Shown: positions 11,630-22,705 of the stretch, in pieces
How positions within the stretch are numbered: position 1 is the first letter of the stretch
Layout of the letters: every line of letters begins with the position of its first letter
Source: Paralithodes platypus
Taxonomy: Eukaryota > Arthropoda > Malacostraca > Decapoda > Lithodidae
Assembly: GCA_032716605.1 (NCBI GenBank)
Contig: CM064572.1
Span: forward strand, 38,346,915-38,410,914
Direction of reading: 5' to 3'
DNA: 64,000 bases
Made by a program: the position numbers and the translations under genes
The notes under the pieces: generated by a model
What the model was told of the DNA's origin: nothing
Seen by the model: only the letters and a program-made list of their open reading frames with translations
The model's database searches: none

Positions 11630-14121
11630 ATGTTGCCTGGCGCCCTGTCAATTCTTTTCCTTTTGATATGGAGGTTTAAGTGCCCAAATCTACTGCTGAA
11701 GTACTCATAACTAGATATGGACGAACGACGCTCTCGGCCTACAGGAATGTGGAAAAACTACACCTGAATGTAGAAAAACTAAAACTAGATTTAACTTTTT
11801 TGCAATTTTGTAAGGAGCATGAAACCGTTCCTAAGTTTGTTCAGTTTAAGGTTTACAGTAAAGAGTTTCTTAGATGCAATACCTATAAAGAATGGCAGTT
11901 TGTCCTTTTGGATCGCGAGATTAAACAACAGAAAAAGAAATTGAAATTTTCCTTAGAAAAACTAGCCAACTATAAGTCATTATTTAAGTCTCAAGTCTCC
12001 TTTTTCGATTATTGGACATTCTTATATAAAATCATTGAACATTCGAAGGCAATCTCTGAAAAGGTAAAGATCCGTCATGATAATAAGCTCAAGTGTCTTG
12101 GTATTCAGCAAACTAAATACAATGAGGGCTGTATCTTCAATGAGTCGAGCAGACGACTTTCATCAAGAGAAAAGAAAGTTTTAATGCTGGGTCTGGATTT
12201 TTGTATTCCTTTTTATAAGAAGGATTGGTTGAGTCATTTTGTTTCAGTGGAAAAATTGTGTAATACAGTTCAAGAGTGTGTCAAAACGGGGTTGTTGAGA
12301 AATGGGATGGACAGTGATGGTGTAATTAACAAACTTAGGGAATTTGGCAATAATAACTATAGATTGGCAGTACGGGAATATCAAAATGTGGAATCATCTG
12401 TGTTTAGGAAAGAGGACTTGGATTTGCTTAGGGATTTGGGTAAGGATAGTTCAATTGTCATTGTCAAACCGGATAAGGGTAAGGGAGTTGTTATTATGGA
12501 TAAAGTTGATTATTTGCAAAAAATGGAAACTATTCTGAGTGACCGAAACAGATTTAAACTAATAAAAGGTGAATTGTTTGATGTAATTATCAGAGGTGAG
12601 GATAAATTAAATAGGATTCTACGATCTATTAAGGACAGGATAGGTATTGACAGCTTCAACTTCTTATATGCGTCTGGCTCCGCTCCGGGAGTAGTATATG
12701 GGTTACCAAAGGTGCATAAACCAGGAATTCCACTCAGGCCAATTGTTTCATCTATAAAGACAGCGGGGTATAATTTAGCAAAATTTCTTCAACCCATAGT
12801 TGCTCCTCTTACAAATAATGAATATACAGTACTCAATTCTAGTAGTTTTGTGAGGGAAATTTCAAATCTTGTGTTGCCTAAACATTTTGTTCTTGCCAGT
12901 TATGATGTAGAGTCACTTTTCACAAACGTTCCTCTGAGTGAGACTTTAGAGATTATTTTGGATGAATATGATTCTGACAACTTTTTCAATATTAGTAAGG
13001 ATATAGTTAAGAAATTGTTCTTGTTTGTAACTACAGAATCTTGTTTTTTGTTTAACAAAGTATTGTATAGTCAAATTGATGGAGTTTTCAATGGGGTCAA
13101 GTCTAGGTCCATTGTTTGCGGGTTCATTTTTATGCAATAAAGAGGTTAAGTGGCTTGATGAGTGTCCCCTATCATTCAAACCTATATTTTATAGGAGATA
13201 TGTGGATGATACATTTTTAATATTTCGAGATGTAGAAGATAATATAAGTTTTTTTGAATATATGAACAAGCAACATCAAAATATTAAATTTACATGTGAT
13301 AATGAAGTGAATGGGTCACTATCATTTTTGGATGTTAAAGTGATAAAGACAGATCAGGGATTAGCTACTGAGGTTTATAGAAAGCCCACTCATACAGGAT
13401 TAGGTTTAAACTGGCTTAGCTAACTGCCCTAAGATTTTTAAGATTAATTCAATAAAGACACTATTAGAAAGAGCCTATGCTGTTTGCTCCAGCTATGTTT
13501 CGCTACATGTTGAAATTGAAAAATTAAGGAAATATTTTATGCTTAATAACTATAAGGAAGATATATTCAATGGTATACTTAGACATTTTTTGTATGTAAA
13601 ACAAGCTCAGGGTGTTCAATCAAATTTTGATGTAAAAAAGAAGATAATTTATGTTAAAATGCCTTACTATGGATCTATTAGCAATGAATTTCGTAAAATT
13701 GCACTAAATGTTCTGAAAAATAGTTTTCCTGCTGTGAGCTTTAGATTTGTTTTCACCAATAAGTTTAGAATTGGGTCATTTTTTTAGCTTCAAAGATCGC
13801 GTGCCTGACTTTCTGTGTTCAAATATTGCATACAAATTTACTTGTCCTAGCTGTGAGGCTAGGTATTTGGGATGCACTAGTCGTTCCTTCAAAATTAGGA
13901 TATTTGAACACCTGGGTAGGAGCTACCGATCGGGAAAGTTTTTACAGGCTATGGCGTTTTCGGCTATTCGAAATCATTCGCGTGAAGAGGATCATCTCTT
14001 TAGTGTGGGTGATTTTGAGATAGTCTCTAGGTTGGGTAGCCAGTCTGATGCATTGATTGGTGAGAAGTTGTTAATTAGTAAACTGAATCCTGAAATCAAT
14101 CTTGCAAATAGTGGTTCATAA
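11630..14121 (+). pseudogene. Penelope-like RT/GIY-YIG, full-length copy E with several frameshifts
   Basis: Full-length relative of copy A. Breaks against A: one A missing near 11686 (a run of four becomes three), an extra T near 13085, an extra A near 13421 and an extra T in a T-run near 13783. Frames: 11680-13140, 13076-13423, 13539-13787, 13747-14121. Motifs include SYDVESLFTNV, YRRYVDDTFLIF and the GIY-YIG block. Nearly every lesion is a single-base slip at a homopolymer or short run. Confidence 0.9.
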
Positions 14122-14984
14122 ATATATGTTTGGTCAAATTTCAAGGGTTTGTTCAACATGGTTAGTGGTTCATTTGTTTGGGAAATTGTTTCATGGGAGT
14201 TTATTTTAGCCGCTTCTCGGTTCAGGTTCCTCAGTTCTCTCTTGTTCCTGGTGCTGATGAGAACTCTTTTCTGGGTAAGTCAAGTATAATGATGGGTTTA
14301 AACATAAATATTTTTGCTTTTGTCATTGGGAGTGATGTGTTTTTTGTGTTAAATCTCTAGATTGGGTTGAATTTCAGTCTCGTATTGCTATGATATATAA
14401 GATTGATTTAGGCTTAGTTTATTAGTGTTTTCATGTTTTTGACTAAGAGTATTATTTGTGTTTGGATTTTTGGTCAGGGGTTATGTAAGTTAATTACTAG
14501 TTATCCTTACTGATAAGTCAATGGTGTTAGATAAATTGGGAGATCGTTTCTTGATCCGTTGTATGGTATTAGCCTGTGTTGTGACTTTGTTTTGAGTTTA
14601 TGGAAACAATGTTTGTATTCAAAGGTTAAAATATGTGTTATGGTTCAATTGTGATGGTCTTTATTTTGCTTTTCGGTATCTTCACTGGTTTTACATGGTT
14701 AGTGTATGAATTTTAATTTTATATATAGTGAGACATTAATATAGGATTGTTTATATTTAGTAAGTTTAACCTTTTATAGATTCGATAATCATTACCCTAT
14801 TTTTTACAAATTGCGTTGTTCTAATAGTATATTACTTATTTTTAGGGAATGTTGTTCCTGATGATGGCTTAAGGTTAGCCGAAAATTTGAAAAATAAAGA
14901 TGTTGCCTGGCGCCCTGTCAATTCTTTTCCTTTTGATATGGAGGTTTAAGTGCCCAAAATCTACTGCTGAAGTACTCATAACTA
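14122..14984 (+). repeat. PLE copy E 3' region / pseudo-LTR and outer end
   Basis: 3' region followed by a new leader (hammerhead-like motif near 14850-14890) and about 27 codons of a further ORF start. It stops at ACTCATAACT, where (TA)n begins. It mirrors the left outer end at 2243. Confidence 0.85.
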
Positions 14985-15094
14985 TATATATATATATATA
15001 CACTGTATATAAGATAGGCTAAAGGAAAAGGAATAGTAGATTGAAGGATATTGTAGACAGATAGATAGCATATAATATACAGATTAAGACAAAC

Positions 15095-15138
<44 letters not shown>

Positions 15139-15453
15139 GTAAGTAATAAAAACAAGAGAGTTAGTGATTGATAGATTGGCTTACTGAATAATCGAGAGAG
15201 AGAGAGAGAGAGAGAGAGTGGGAGAGATAATATACCTCCCCCCTCTTAACCCCTGAAGCCTCCTTGGGAATCCACCTGGCACAGCTTCACTTATTCATCG
15301 CTAGACCTTCACCAGAGACTCCAGGATACTTTTGGCAGGACTGGCAGATTTGGACTCGATACAGTATACGGCGATTTTAAGGGTGTAGTGTTTGTTTTCT
15401 GGTATATACTGTATATATATATATATATATATACATATATTAATGTATTTTGT
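14985..15453. repeat. Microsatellite block
   Basis: No gene. (TA)n at 14985-15010, (GA)n at about 15100-15135 and 15194-15218, and (TA)n at about 15411-15437, with unassigned sequence between. Confidence 0.75.
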
Positions 15454-15604
15454 AATTTCCTTGCTAGACCTCCATCAAGCTTAAAAAAACACCCCCTTTC
15501 AAGATAAATTTGTACATTTTTCGGTAGAAACATTTCCCGGCCGAAGGCCGGATCCTTCTAAAATTACAAGCTCGCTGTCGCTCGCCAGGAAATAATCGAC
15601 CCCA
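15454..15604 (-). mobile_element. MITE M1, partial copy
   Basis: Reverse-oriented fragment of the TTAA-flanked MITE described at 42541. It has the shared core: GGTAGAAA, the palindrome CGGCCGAAGGCCGG, and CTCGCTGTCGCTCGCCAGG. Both termini are missing. Confidence 0.7.
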
Positions 15605-15802
15605 TTAATACAGAATAACGTGCTATAGCACCATGGAAAACCATCTACAATATTAAGATTTACTAGCCGTATTTTAGCTTTATATTGCCTTGTTGACACT
15701 GTAAGTAGCTATAGTCTATTCATTTTACATAGGCCAAAGTTCTAGATCTGCAATTAAATAACTAAAAAACGACTAGAGTAATCGACTAATATTCCTACCA
15801 TT

Positions 15803-15913
15803 TAGGAACCGGCCTTCGGCCGCGGCAGTTTCTATATAAAATCCACAAATTGATCTCGGAAGGGGGGACTTAGGGGAATTTTATGATTAATTGAGGTCTA
15901 GGGAGGAAACCAA
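15803..15913 (+). mobile_element. MITE M1, second partial copy
   Basis: Plus-oriented fragment with AACCGGCCTTCGGCCG and the 3' half ending in GGTCTAGGGAGGAAAC. It lies inverted relative to the fragment 190 bp to the left. Confidence 0.6.
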
Positions 15914-16079
15914 TGATAATATTAAATAAATACATAAATATATGAATAAATATATAAATAAATGAATAAATAAATATATAAATTAATAAATACACACACA
16001 CACTCACATGAATAAATATATATATATATATATATAAATGAATAAATACACACTCATATATATACAGTATATATATACG

Positions 16080-16145
<66 letters not shown>

Positions 16146-16255
16146 AGAAACAATAAATATATCTCCCTGACCTACCCCAACCTGGAAATGCTCTTTCTTG
16201 TTTTTATTCCTTTCGTGTTGGGGAAAAACTCGACCCAATTTAACTTTGCACATTG
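15914..16255. repeat. A/T microsatellite block
   Basis: No gene. (AAAT)n and (TA)n between about 15930 and 16122, then (GA)n at 16123-16146, then about 100 bp of unassigned sequence. Confidence 0.75.
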
Positions 16256-16262
16256 CCTTAAC

Positions 16263-16479
16263 CATAGAATACAGTAGATCTGGACTGGACATAAAAATGG
16301 AACTTTGCAGTAAGGGACCCAAACTCGGAGAACGAACCTAAAAATTCGAACCTCGAAACCACGAAAATATCATATTTTCGCGGTTTCGAGGTTCGAAATT
16401 GGGGGTTTGTTTTCCGATTTTGGGTCCCTTACTGCAAAGTTCCATTTTCGTGTCCAGTCCAGATCTACTGTAGTCTATG
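16263..16479. mobile_element. hAT-like foldback element with 7-8 bp target duplication
   Basis: A long inverted repeat centred near 16371. The left arm (CATAGAATACAGTAGATCTG...) pairs with the right arm (...CAGATCTACTGTAGTCTATG) over roughly 105 bp with few mismatches. It is flanked by CCTTAAC(C) at 16256-16263 and 16480-16487. No coding capacity. CA...TG ends and a 7-8 bp duplication fit a non-autonomous hAT element; the superfamily is inference. Confidence 0.75.
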
Positions 16480-16687
16480 CCTTAACCTACACGTATAAAG
16501 CATATTGTGCCCAGGAACCCACTTACTAGTGTACACGTATACACACACACATATTACGTACACACACACACACACACACACACACAACCATTCTAGGCTA
16601 TATATCTCTCATATAGACACAAACTACACACACACACACACAGGAACCCACATTGTTTTTGTTTATCTCACAATAAGTATGCACACA
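16480..16687. repeat. (CA)n-rich stretch
   Basis: (CA)n at about 16543-16590 and 16627-16645. No gene seen. Confidence 0.7.
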
Positions 16688-16689
16688 CA

Positions 16690-16770
16690 GGGGAGGTGTG
16701 GTGGAGTGGTCTTGCCACTGGCCTGGTAATCCAAAGGTCCCGGGTTCAAATCCCGATGTATCAATGGGAA
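16690..16770 (+). mobile_element. tRNA-derived SINE head
   Basis: A-box-like TGGTGGAGTGG and a B-box GGTTCAAATCC at tRNA spacing form an internal RNA polymerase III promoter. The acceptor ends do not pair, so it is not a functional tRNA gene. A SINE body probably continues to the right; a 23-A run lies at 17222-17244, but whether it is this element's tail is uncertain. Confidence 0.55.
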
Positions 16771-17474
16771 GATATTATTGGGATGGAATTTGTGCTGTAC
16801 CTGGTATCAGTGCATTACCACAAGCCCACCGAAACGTCAATAAAATACCCTCATTGTTCCCTGATTAAATAGCACTGTATGAATATTCCCATATTCAAAA
16901 TATGCTATAGGGGTGCAATGCCTGGTGAGTTATCTGCTCAACAGGTGGCGTTGTGTGTGTGTAAGTGTGAGAGTCCGAGTGTATGGGGTGAGAGAGTGAA
17001 GCACGGGAACGAGGTGGCTTCAGAGATTGGGTCGTTTCGGGCCATGAGTGAGCACCGTGCCTCATGTGAAGGCAAGATGGCAGGTGCTCGTTGTACTCTA
17101 CGTGCTTCACATGTCTCACTCCCTAGACTGGAACAATACCTCACGGGCTTCACTGTTCATTGTAAAGCGGTGAATGTTAAGGCTCTCAGCCTATGCCCGA
17201 GAGGAAGTAAGTTGGAATATAGAAAAAAAAAAAAAAAAAAAAAACCACACTCTCTAATATAGGCAGGTACTCCCTCCCTCTCTCTCTAAAACACACATAC
17301 ACCCACTCACACAATCTCTCTAATATAGGCACATTCTCTCTCTCTCTCTCTAACACACACACACACAACCTCCCAGGCCGGATTATCTAAACTTCCAACA
17401 TGGGCTTCACAAATCTCCGAAAAGTAGTAAGAGAAAGCAAACCTCGATAGATAGATAGATAGATAGATGACAAA

Positions 17475-17535
<61 letters not shown>
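16771..17535. repeat. Unassigned stretch and microsatellites
   Basis: No recognised gene. 16771-17221 has a 127-codon plus frame (16879-17262) without recognisable domains, running into the A-run. Then A23 (17222-17244), (CT)n/(CA)n (17270-17365), (GATA)n (17449-17468) and (TA)n (about 17478-17535), where the LTR element is inserted. Confidence 0.6.
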
Positions 17536-17539
<4 letters not shown>

Positions 17540-18962
17540 ACGTATCTTGATACTCAAGTGGTTAACTTGATGAATCTAGATAGCACAGAGATATATATTA
17601 AGGTATCAGTCAGCTGAAGGCAAAACAAAAGTAAAATCTAATAACATTATTTCCTGTTGTTGCTTGCTTTCCTTTTGGATCGTAGGACTTGGTATCTTTA
17701 TTTGACTGATACACTTTAATTATGGAAAAATACTGAAACTAATTAAAGTCATGTAGTATTTATAAAGAATTATTATTTAACCGAAGCTTAGTAGGCTATG
17801 GTTATGAACCGAATAAGTTATATCTAAAGAAGGACTATTAATTATATATCAAGTCTTGAAAGATAAATATTAAGGTAAGAATATTTCTGTCCCTTACCCT
17901 TTTTGAAATGAATATATCATGTCCTTTTATTTATATTTAATGTAGTTATTATTCTTGGTTCTTGTGTTACGTTAATAGTATTATATTATTATTATCAGGA
18001 TTAATATCAAAGTCACATAAAAAGTTAGATATATATTTAATAATTAGATAAATGTATTTCTTAACCACGTAACATTGAGGTTTGATTGTGAGTAAATTAA
18101 GTTACAGGATCGCTTCATAGATTCGATTCAGGTCTCACTCAAATAATATGAAAAGCAAAATTAATATTTTGAAGCTAAAAGAATTTTCTTCAGCTTAGGA
18201 AATCACTAGAAGTAACATTAAAACAGCCATGTTAGTCTAAGGCGATATTACTAATAAGAGACAATAATTTCACCGTGCTTGTTCTTACCAGCAATGTAAG
18301 CTTAATTAAAAGAAAATTAAAGAACTCGCAAGTATTAATATAAAACAATAGTATTACTTTTATCATAACCCATTTACTTGAAGAGTTGCTTTAGTCCACA
18401 AGTCAGTCAACTAAAATAGTTAAGTACATAATAGTAGCGTTAACGTTAATTCCAAATCTCATATCTCACTAACCAACATAACGTAAGTGTTTACACCCAA
18501 CACACTTAACACACACTTATATAATCTGACTGACAGTCACAATCCCATTATAATACTTCACCCCATCTTCCTCCAGCTGCAAGTTCACCTTCCCAACTCC
18601 AAATGAGACTGATTTGAATGTCCACTACTCGGGTCTTATATACTAAGCAATGATGGTGTAGGAACGAATCAGCAGGCGGGGGATGGTGCGCGCCCCAATC
18701 ACAGCTCCTCTAGTTGCGTAAGAGGTGCGAGGTCCAATGGCGTCGATTGGCGTCGATCATCGTCATAGCGTAGGGTCATCGAAGTAGTTTGCAGGGTCCC
18801 CTATGATGCACGCAGGTGTGAAGGCTTGTTTGCTGGTATGCAGACGAGCTGGTTTCCCACTCGCTGGTTCGCTCGCTGGTCTGCTTCGCCGCCTGGGTGA
18901 TTCGGCACTCCTTCAACTCTGAATTCTAACTCTTAAATAAACATACAGGGCTCCGTATGTCA
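17536..18962 (-). repeat. 3' LTR of the Gmr1-like element
   Basis: Plus-strand ends are TGTTACG and TGTCA (1427 bp). It matches 24234-25681 throughout with scattered substitutions and small indels, for example near 17930 and 18760. Confidence 0.92.
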
Positions 18963-18964
18963 GA

Positions 18965-18975
18965 CCTCCCCCCTA
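18965..18975 (-). promoter_or_regulatory. Polypurine tract
   Basis: On the minus strand TAGGGGGGAGG lies two bases before the 3' LTR, where second-strand synthesis is primed in LTR elements. Confidence 0.7.
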
Positions 18976-19300
18976 GAAAAGAGTTTAAGGAGTATAGTAA
19001 ATAATAATAAACATAATACATAAATAGATTCACCACCAGATTGGCAACAGCAAGATTATAATGAGGATATAATAAGGATATCACCCAAAGTAGGCAACGT
19101 CTCCAGGTACCACATCAGAACATAGCCGGAACGTAGCTGGAGCATTATTCGAACTGCAAGGCATTATCTCACAGCTGAAGGCTTGAAAGCGCACTACTAA
19201 AGCATGATATTTACCTCGCTACAAGGGAGAGCTAATTGCCAAAATCCTCTCATTAAGTTAATCTTACTGCTGTATGAGGCCAACCCGGTAAATGTAATCT
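18976..19300 (-). repeat. Diverged duplicate of RT sequence in the element's 3' region
   Basis: About 19032-19285 matches parts of the RT region at 20010-20310 in the same orientation, for example ACCACCAGATTGGCA, AAGCATGATATTT and TCATTAAGT. It is more diverged than the LTRs are from each other and has internal gaps. No open frame. Confidence 0.7.
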
Positions 19301-20880
19301 TTAATAGATACGTGATAGGCAATCGGCTAGCACGTTCTGGACCCCCTTAATATGTTTAACATCCAGGGAGTATTCCTGCAGCAACAAACTCCACCTGGTC
19401 AGTCGTTGGTTTTTATTTTGGAACTTATGCAAAAATGTTAAGGGGTGATGGTCAGTATACAGTGATGGCACCAGAGGCAGATTGCACATAGACGGCAAAG
19501 AATTGAAGGGATAAAATTAATGCTAACAGCTCCTTCTCTATGACTGAATAGTTACATTGAGCAGAATTTAATTTTTTACTAAAATAGCACACAGGATGCA
19601 ATACTTCACAGTCGTCTTCCTGTAGCAATACTGCACCAACCCCGGTATTGCTCGCATCCACTGCTAGGGAAAAAGATCTGTTAAAATCAGGAGCTCGGAG
19701 TACAGGATAATTAGATAAAATATATTTGGTAGCATTAAAGGCCTCCTCACATTCGGAGGACCACTCAAACTTCACATCCTTACGGAGAAGATCTGTCAGG
19801 GGAGCTGTTAACCTAGAAAAGTTTAAGATGAAACGCCTATAATAACCAATCATTCCTAGGTACCTTTGGATATATTTCTTAGTGCTAGGAGTTGGGAATT
19901 CTAGAATAGACTCTACCTTTGCTTGAGGAGGTGCAACCTGCCCCTGACCTACCGTATATCCTAGATACTGGACCGTACTCTTTACAAAGGTGCATTTCTT
20001 AAGATTAACCACCAGATTGGCATCAGCAAGATTTAAGAATAGCAATCTAAGTTGGTAAAGATGCTCCTTCCATGACTGTGAAAAGATAAGAATATCATCG
20101 ATGTAGACAACACATCCAGGTACCCCTTCAGTCACCAAATTCATGAGGCGCTGGAATGTAGCTGGTGCGTTTTTCAAGCCATAGGGCATTACGTTACAGC
20201 AGAAGGCTTGATTGTTGACTACAAAGCATGATATTTCCCTCGCTCTAGGGGTGAGAGCTACTAGCCAATATCCCTTCATTAAGTCAATCTTGCTGATATA
20301 GGTGGCTGTATCAATCTGGTCAATGCAGTCGTCGATCCATGGCAGTGGGTAGGTATCGTTCTTTGTGACAGCATTAACTTGCCTATAGTCCATACATAAC
20401 CTATGGCTCCCGTCTGGCTTTGGCACAAGTATGACCGGACTACTCCACTGGCTTAAGGCCCTTGTGACCAGCTCGTTTGATAACAAAGTCAAGCTCGACC
20501 TGCAGTATACTCCTGCGTTGTGGTGAGACACGGTAGGGTGATAGTTTAATGGGAGTTGCATCCCCTACGTCGATGTCGTGCAAGGCCAAAGAAGTGAGCC
20601 CTGGAGTATCACGGAACACACTGGGAGACTGAGATAAAACAGAGATTAGTTGGTTCGCTTGATCAGAGGGAAGATGACATAATTTAGATGGTAATTCCCC
20701 CCAAGCTACTGAGTTATACTGAAAGTTGGATAGGCTACATGACAAGTCAAAGTCTGCATGGATACCTTCAGGCTCTGGAACAGTCTGTTGCGGGTCAGTA
20801 AGAGAACTGAAGACTTCGTCCGCACCAGGCTGTCCACAGGTCCTGACATTCACTGCCACAGTGGGAGAATCTGGAGGAGA
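19301..20880 (-). pseudogene. Gypsy-type reverse transcriptase and RNase H of the Gmr1-like element
   Basis: The RT N-terminal part (FRDTPGLTSLALHDIDVG...) shares a frame with the integrase end. A one-base shift near 20487 moves into 20561-19452: QWSSPVILVPKPDG, SKIDLMKGYWLVAL (block A), MPYGLKNAPATFQRLMN (block B), VYIDDILIFSQSW (YIDD near 20089-20115), QYLGYTVG, IQRYLGMIGYYRRFI. RNase H follows: FSLAVDASNTGVGAVLLQ (first Asp), SVIEKELLALI (Glu). A frameshift near 19455 carries it into 19498-19301 with YTDHHPLTFL and LADCLSR. Together they would convert element RNA to DNA; frameshifts make this copy inactive. Confidence 0.9.
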
Positions 20881-22415
20881 GGAATCAGGGGACCTATGGT
20901 AGGGTTTCATCATATTTATATGGAATACTTGCGTGGGCTTTCTCCTGTCTGGGGTAGTTACTAGATAATCGGTAATGCTCACCCTCTGAATGATCTTATA
21001 TGGGCCCCTGAACTTGGCAGATAAAGGTTGGCCAAAAAGGGGGAGCAGGACCAAAACCTCATCACCGGGCTGAAACTCCCTCTCACGGGATTTTATGTTA
21101 TACCAGTTCTTCATGGAGCTTTTAGCCACTGTCAAGTTTTGAGCTGCAAACTCACATGAGGATCTCAGCCGGGTTTTGAAATCTGAAACATACCGTACTT
21201 GAGGAGGTTCTGGTTCCCCTCCTGGCCAACTAGGCTATCCTGCAATAGTTGCAAAGGACCTCTTACCTGGTAACCGAAAACTAGCTCATTAGGGGAAAAA
21301 CCCAGGGATTCAGTTGGAACCTCACGTGTAGCAAATAAAAGAAAAGGTACCCCCTTATCCCACTCAACTCCTGTCTCTGTACAATATTTACGCAACATTC
21401 CTTTCAATGTTTGATGATACCGTACCACTTGACTCTCTGGGTGGTAGGTGCTCGACTTCACATGCTCGATACCCAACTCCTTTAGGGACTGCTGAAAAAT
21501 GTTAGAGGTAAAATTAGTTCCTTGATCACTTTGAACCTCATGGGGGAAACCCATTCTGGTGAAGAATTTGAGCATTTCCTTGATGACATTTGGAGCAGAG
21601 GTACTCCTTAAGGGTATAGCCTCTGGGTAGCGAGTTGCCATGCCCATAATTGTTAATAAATAATTGTTACCTTGGGAAGTCTTAGGCAATGGGCCTACAA
21701 TGTCCACTACCACCCGAGTAAAAGGATTCTCGAAGACGGGCAAGGGCACCAGAGGATGTACAGGCACCTTCTGATTGGGTTTTCCTGTAATCTGGCAAGT
21801 GTGACACACTCTACAAAACTCCACTACATCTGCACGCATTCCTGGCCAGTGAAAGTGGGCTCTGATTCTGTCTAGTGCTTTTCTCACACCTAGGTGTCCT
21901 GCCAATGGTATACAATGTGCCATTTCCAAGATATCTCTACGACAAGGTTTGGGGACTACTACTTGATGGACGTCCCAGGCCCCGTCATCGATTGGTCTGT
22001 GTGGCTGTCTCCATCTATGCCACAATACTCCTCCTTTGAGGTAGAAACATTCACCACCCTCTTTCTCACATTCCTCTTCACTCACGGCCCTGGCAGCTAA
22101 CTCCTTGCATTCTCTATCATTTTTCTGTAGCTCTACCAGGCCACTAGGACAATTTGGAGGGATTTCATGGTCATCGATAGGGTCAAGATGAGCCATAAAG
22201 GTGTCAGATAAATCCACCTCAGTCACATCATCAGGCACAGTTGGAGCGTCATTCACACTCTCATCATCCCTTTCATCAACTCTTACATTCGGTACATTTC
22301 TGTCTGAGGGAACTGCTACTTGAGACATTGAACGTGTGACAGCACACACAGGGAACACTGTTGGCATCTCCTTTTCGAGCTCACCGGTTTGTGGCTCGTT
22401 AACAGGGGAAAGTGA
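20881..22415 (-). pseudogene. Integrase with HHCC finger, DDE core and GPY/F module
   Basis: The zinc finger is H-x6-H (AHCIPLAGH) and CHTC near 21790-21930. Core Asp residues are in VVDIVGPL (near 21710) and QSDQGTNFTS (near 21525). The third acidic residue should lie in a QVERxH-type motif, but here the sequence reads HPESQVVRYHQTLK and the Glu appears lost with two missing residues. A frameshift near 21200 precedes the C-terminal part (21135-20440), which has FQPGDEVLVLLP and the GPY/F signature FRGPYKII. It joins donor ends to host DNA in live elements. Position before RT is the notable feature. Confidence 0.88.
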
Positions 22416-22705
22416 CTAAATGGGGTCTGGTCGGACCTTCTCACCTGCTACATCATTCCCAAAAAGGAGTGTTACCCCAGGCACAGGGATATCTTGGGAC
22501 CTACACAAAGCTATGGTGGCCTCACCCTGTAGTAACTCACATTCAATTTCGCCTTTTACCAAGTATGCATAAAATTGGCCTCCAGCACCTCTCATTATAA
22601 CTGGTTGGCCAGGTGGGCACTCAGTTTAAGGATTCACCATGAGGGTGCTAGTAGGATTCACCATGAGGGTGCTAGTAGAACCTGTGTCTCTCAGAATTTT
22701 TACCT
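22416..22705 (-). pseudogene. Aspartic protease remnant of the Gmr1-like element
   Basis: The flap/active-site start LRDTGSTSTLMV is followed by an in-frame TAA (22626-22628) and then, still in the same frame, by LVKGEIECELLQGEAT and VPGVTLLFGNDVAGEKV, closing at a TAG (22416-22418). A 24-bp in-frame tandem duplication (22632-22680) sits just after the DTG motif and would disturb the active-site loop. The protease would process the polyprotein. Confidence 0.7.

Larger units (their letters stand above)
2243..14984. mobile_element. Five-copy Penelope-like element array with internal inversion
   Basis: Five near-identical copies (A, B, C on minus; D, E on plus) of one Penelope-like element. Full units repeat every 3263 bp (start codons of A and B at 5541 and 8804). 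C and D are both 5'-truncated and meet head to head at 9838/9839, so all 3' ends point outward. Each unit has one RT+GIY-YIG ORF and a roughly 775-bp spacer. Both outer ends stop a few codons into the next unit's ORF and abut (TA)n tracts. Known for the family: PLEs often sit as tandem or inverted, 5'-truncated groups with pseudo-LTRs. Near identity among copies suggests recent activity. Confidence 0.93.

Noticed and set aside
16690..16770. Functional tRNA gene
   Set aside because: Boxes present, but acceptor ends do not pair and the anticodon arm is poor; more likely a SINE head.
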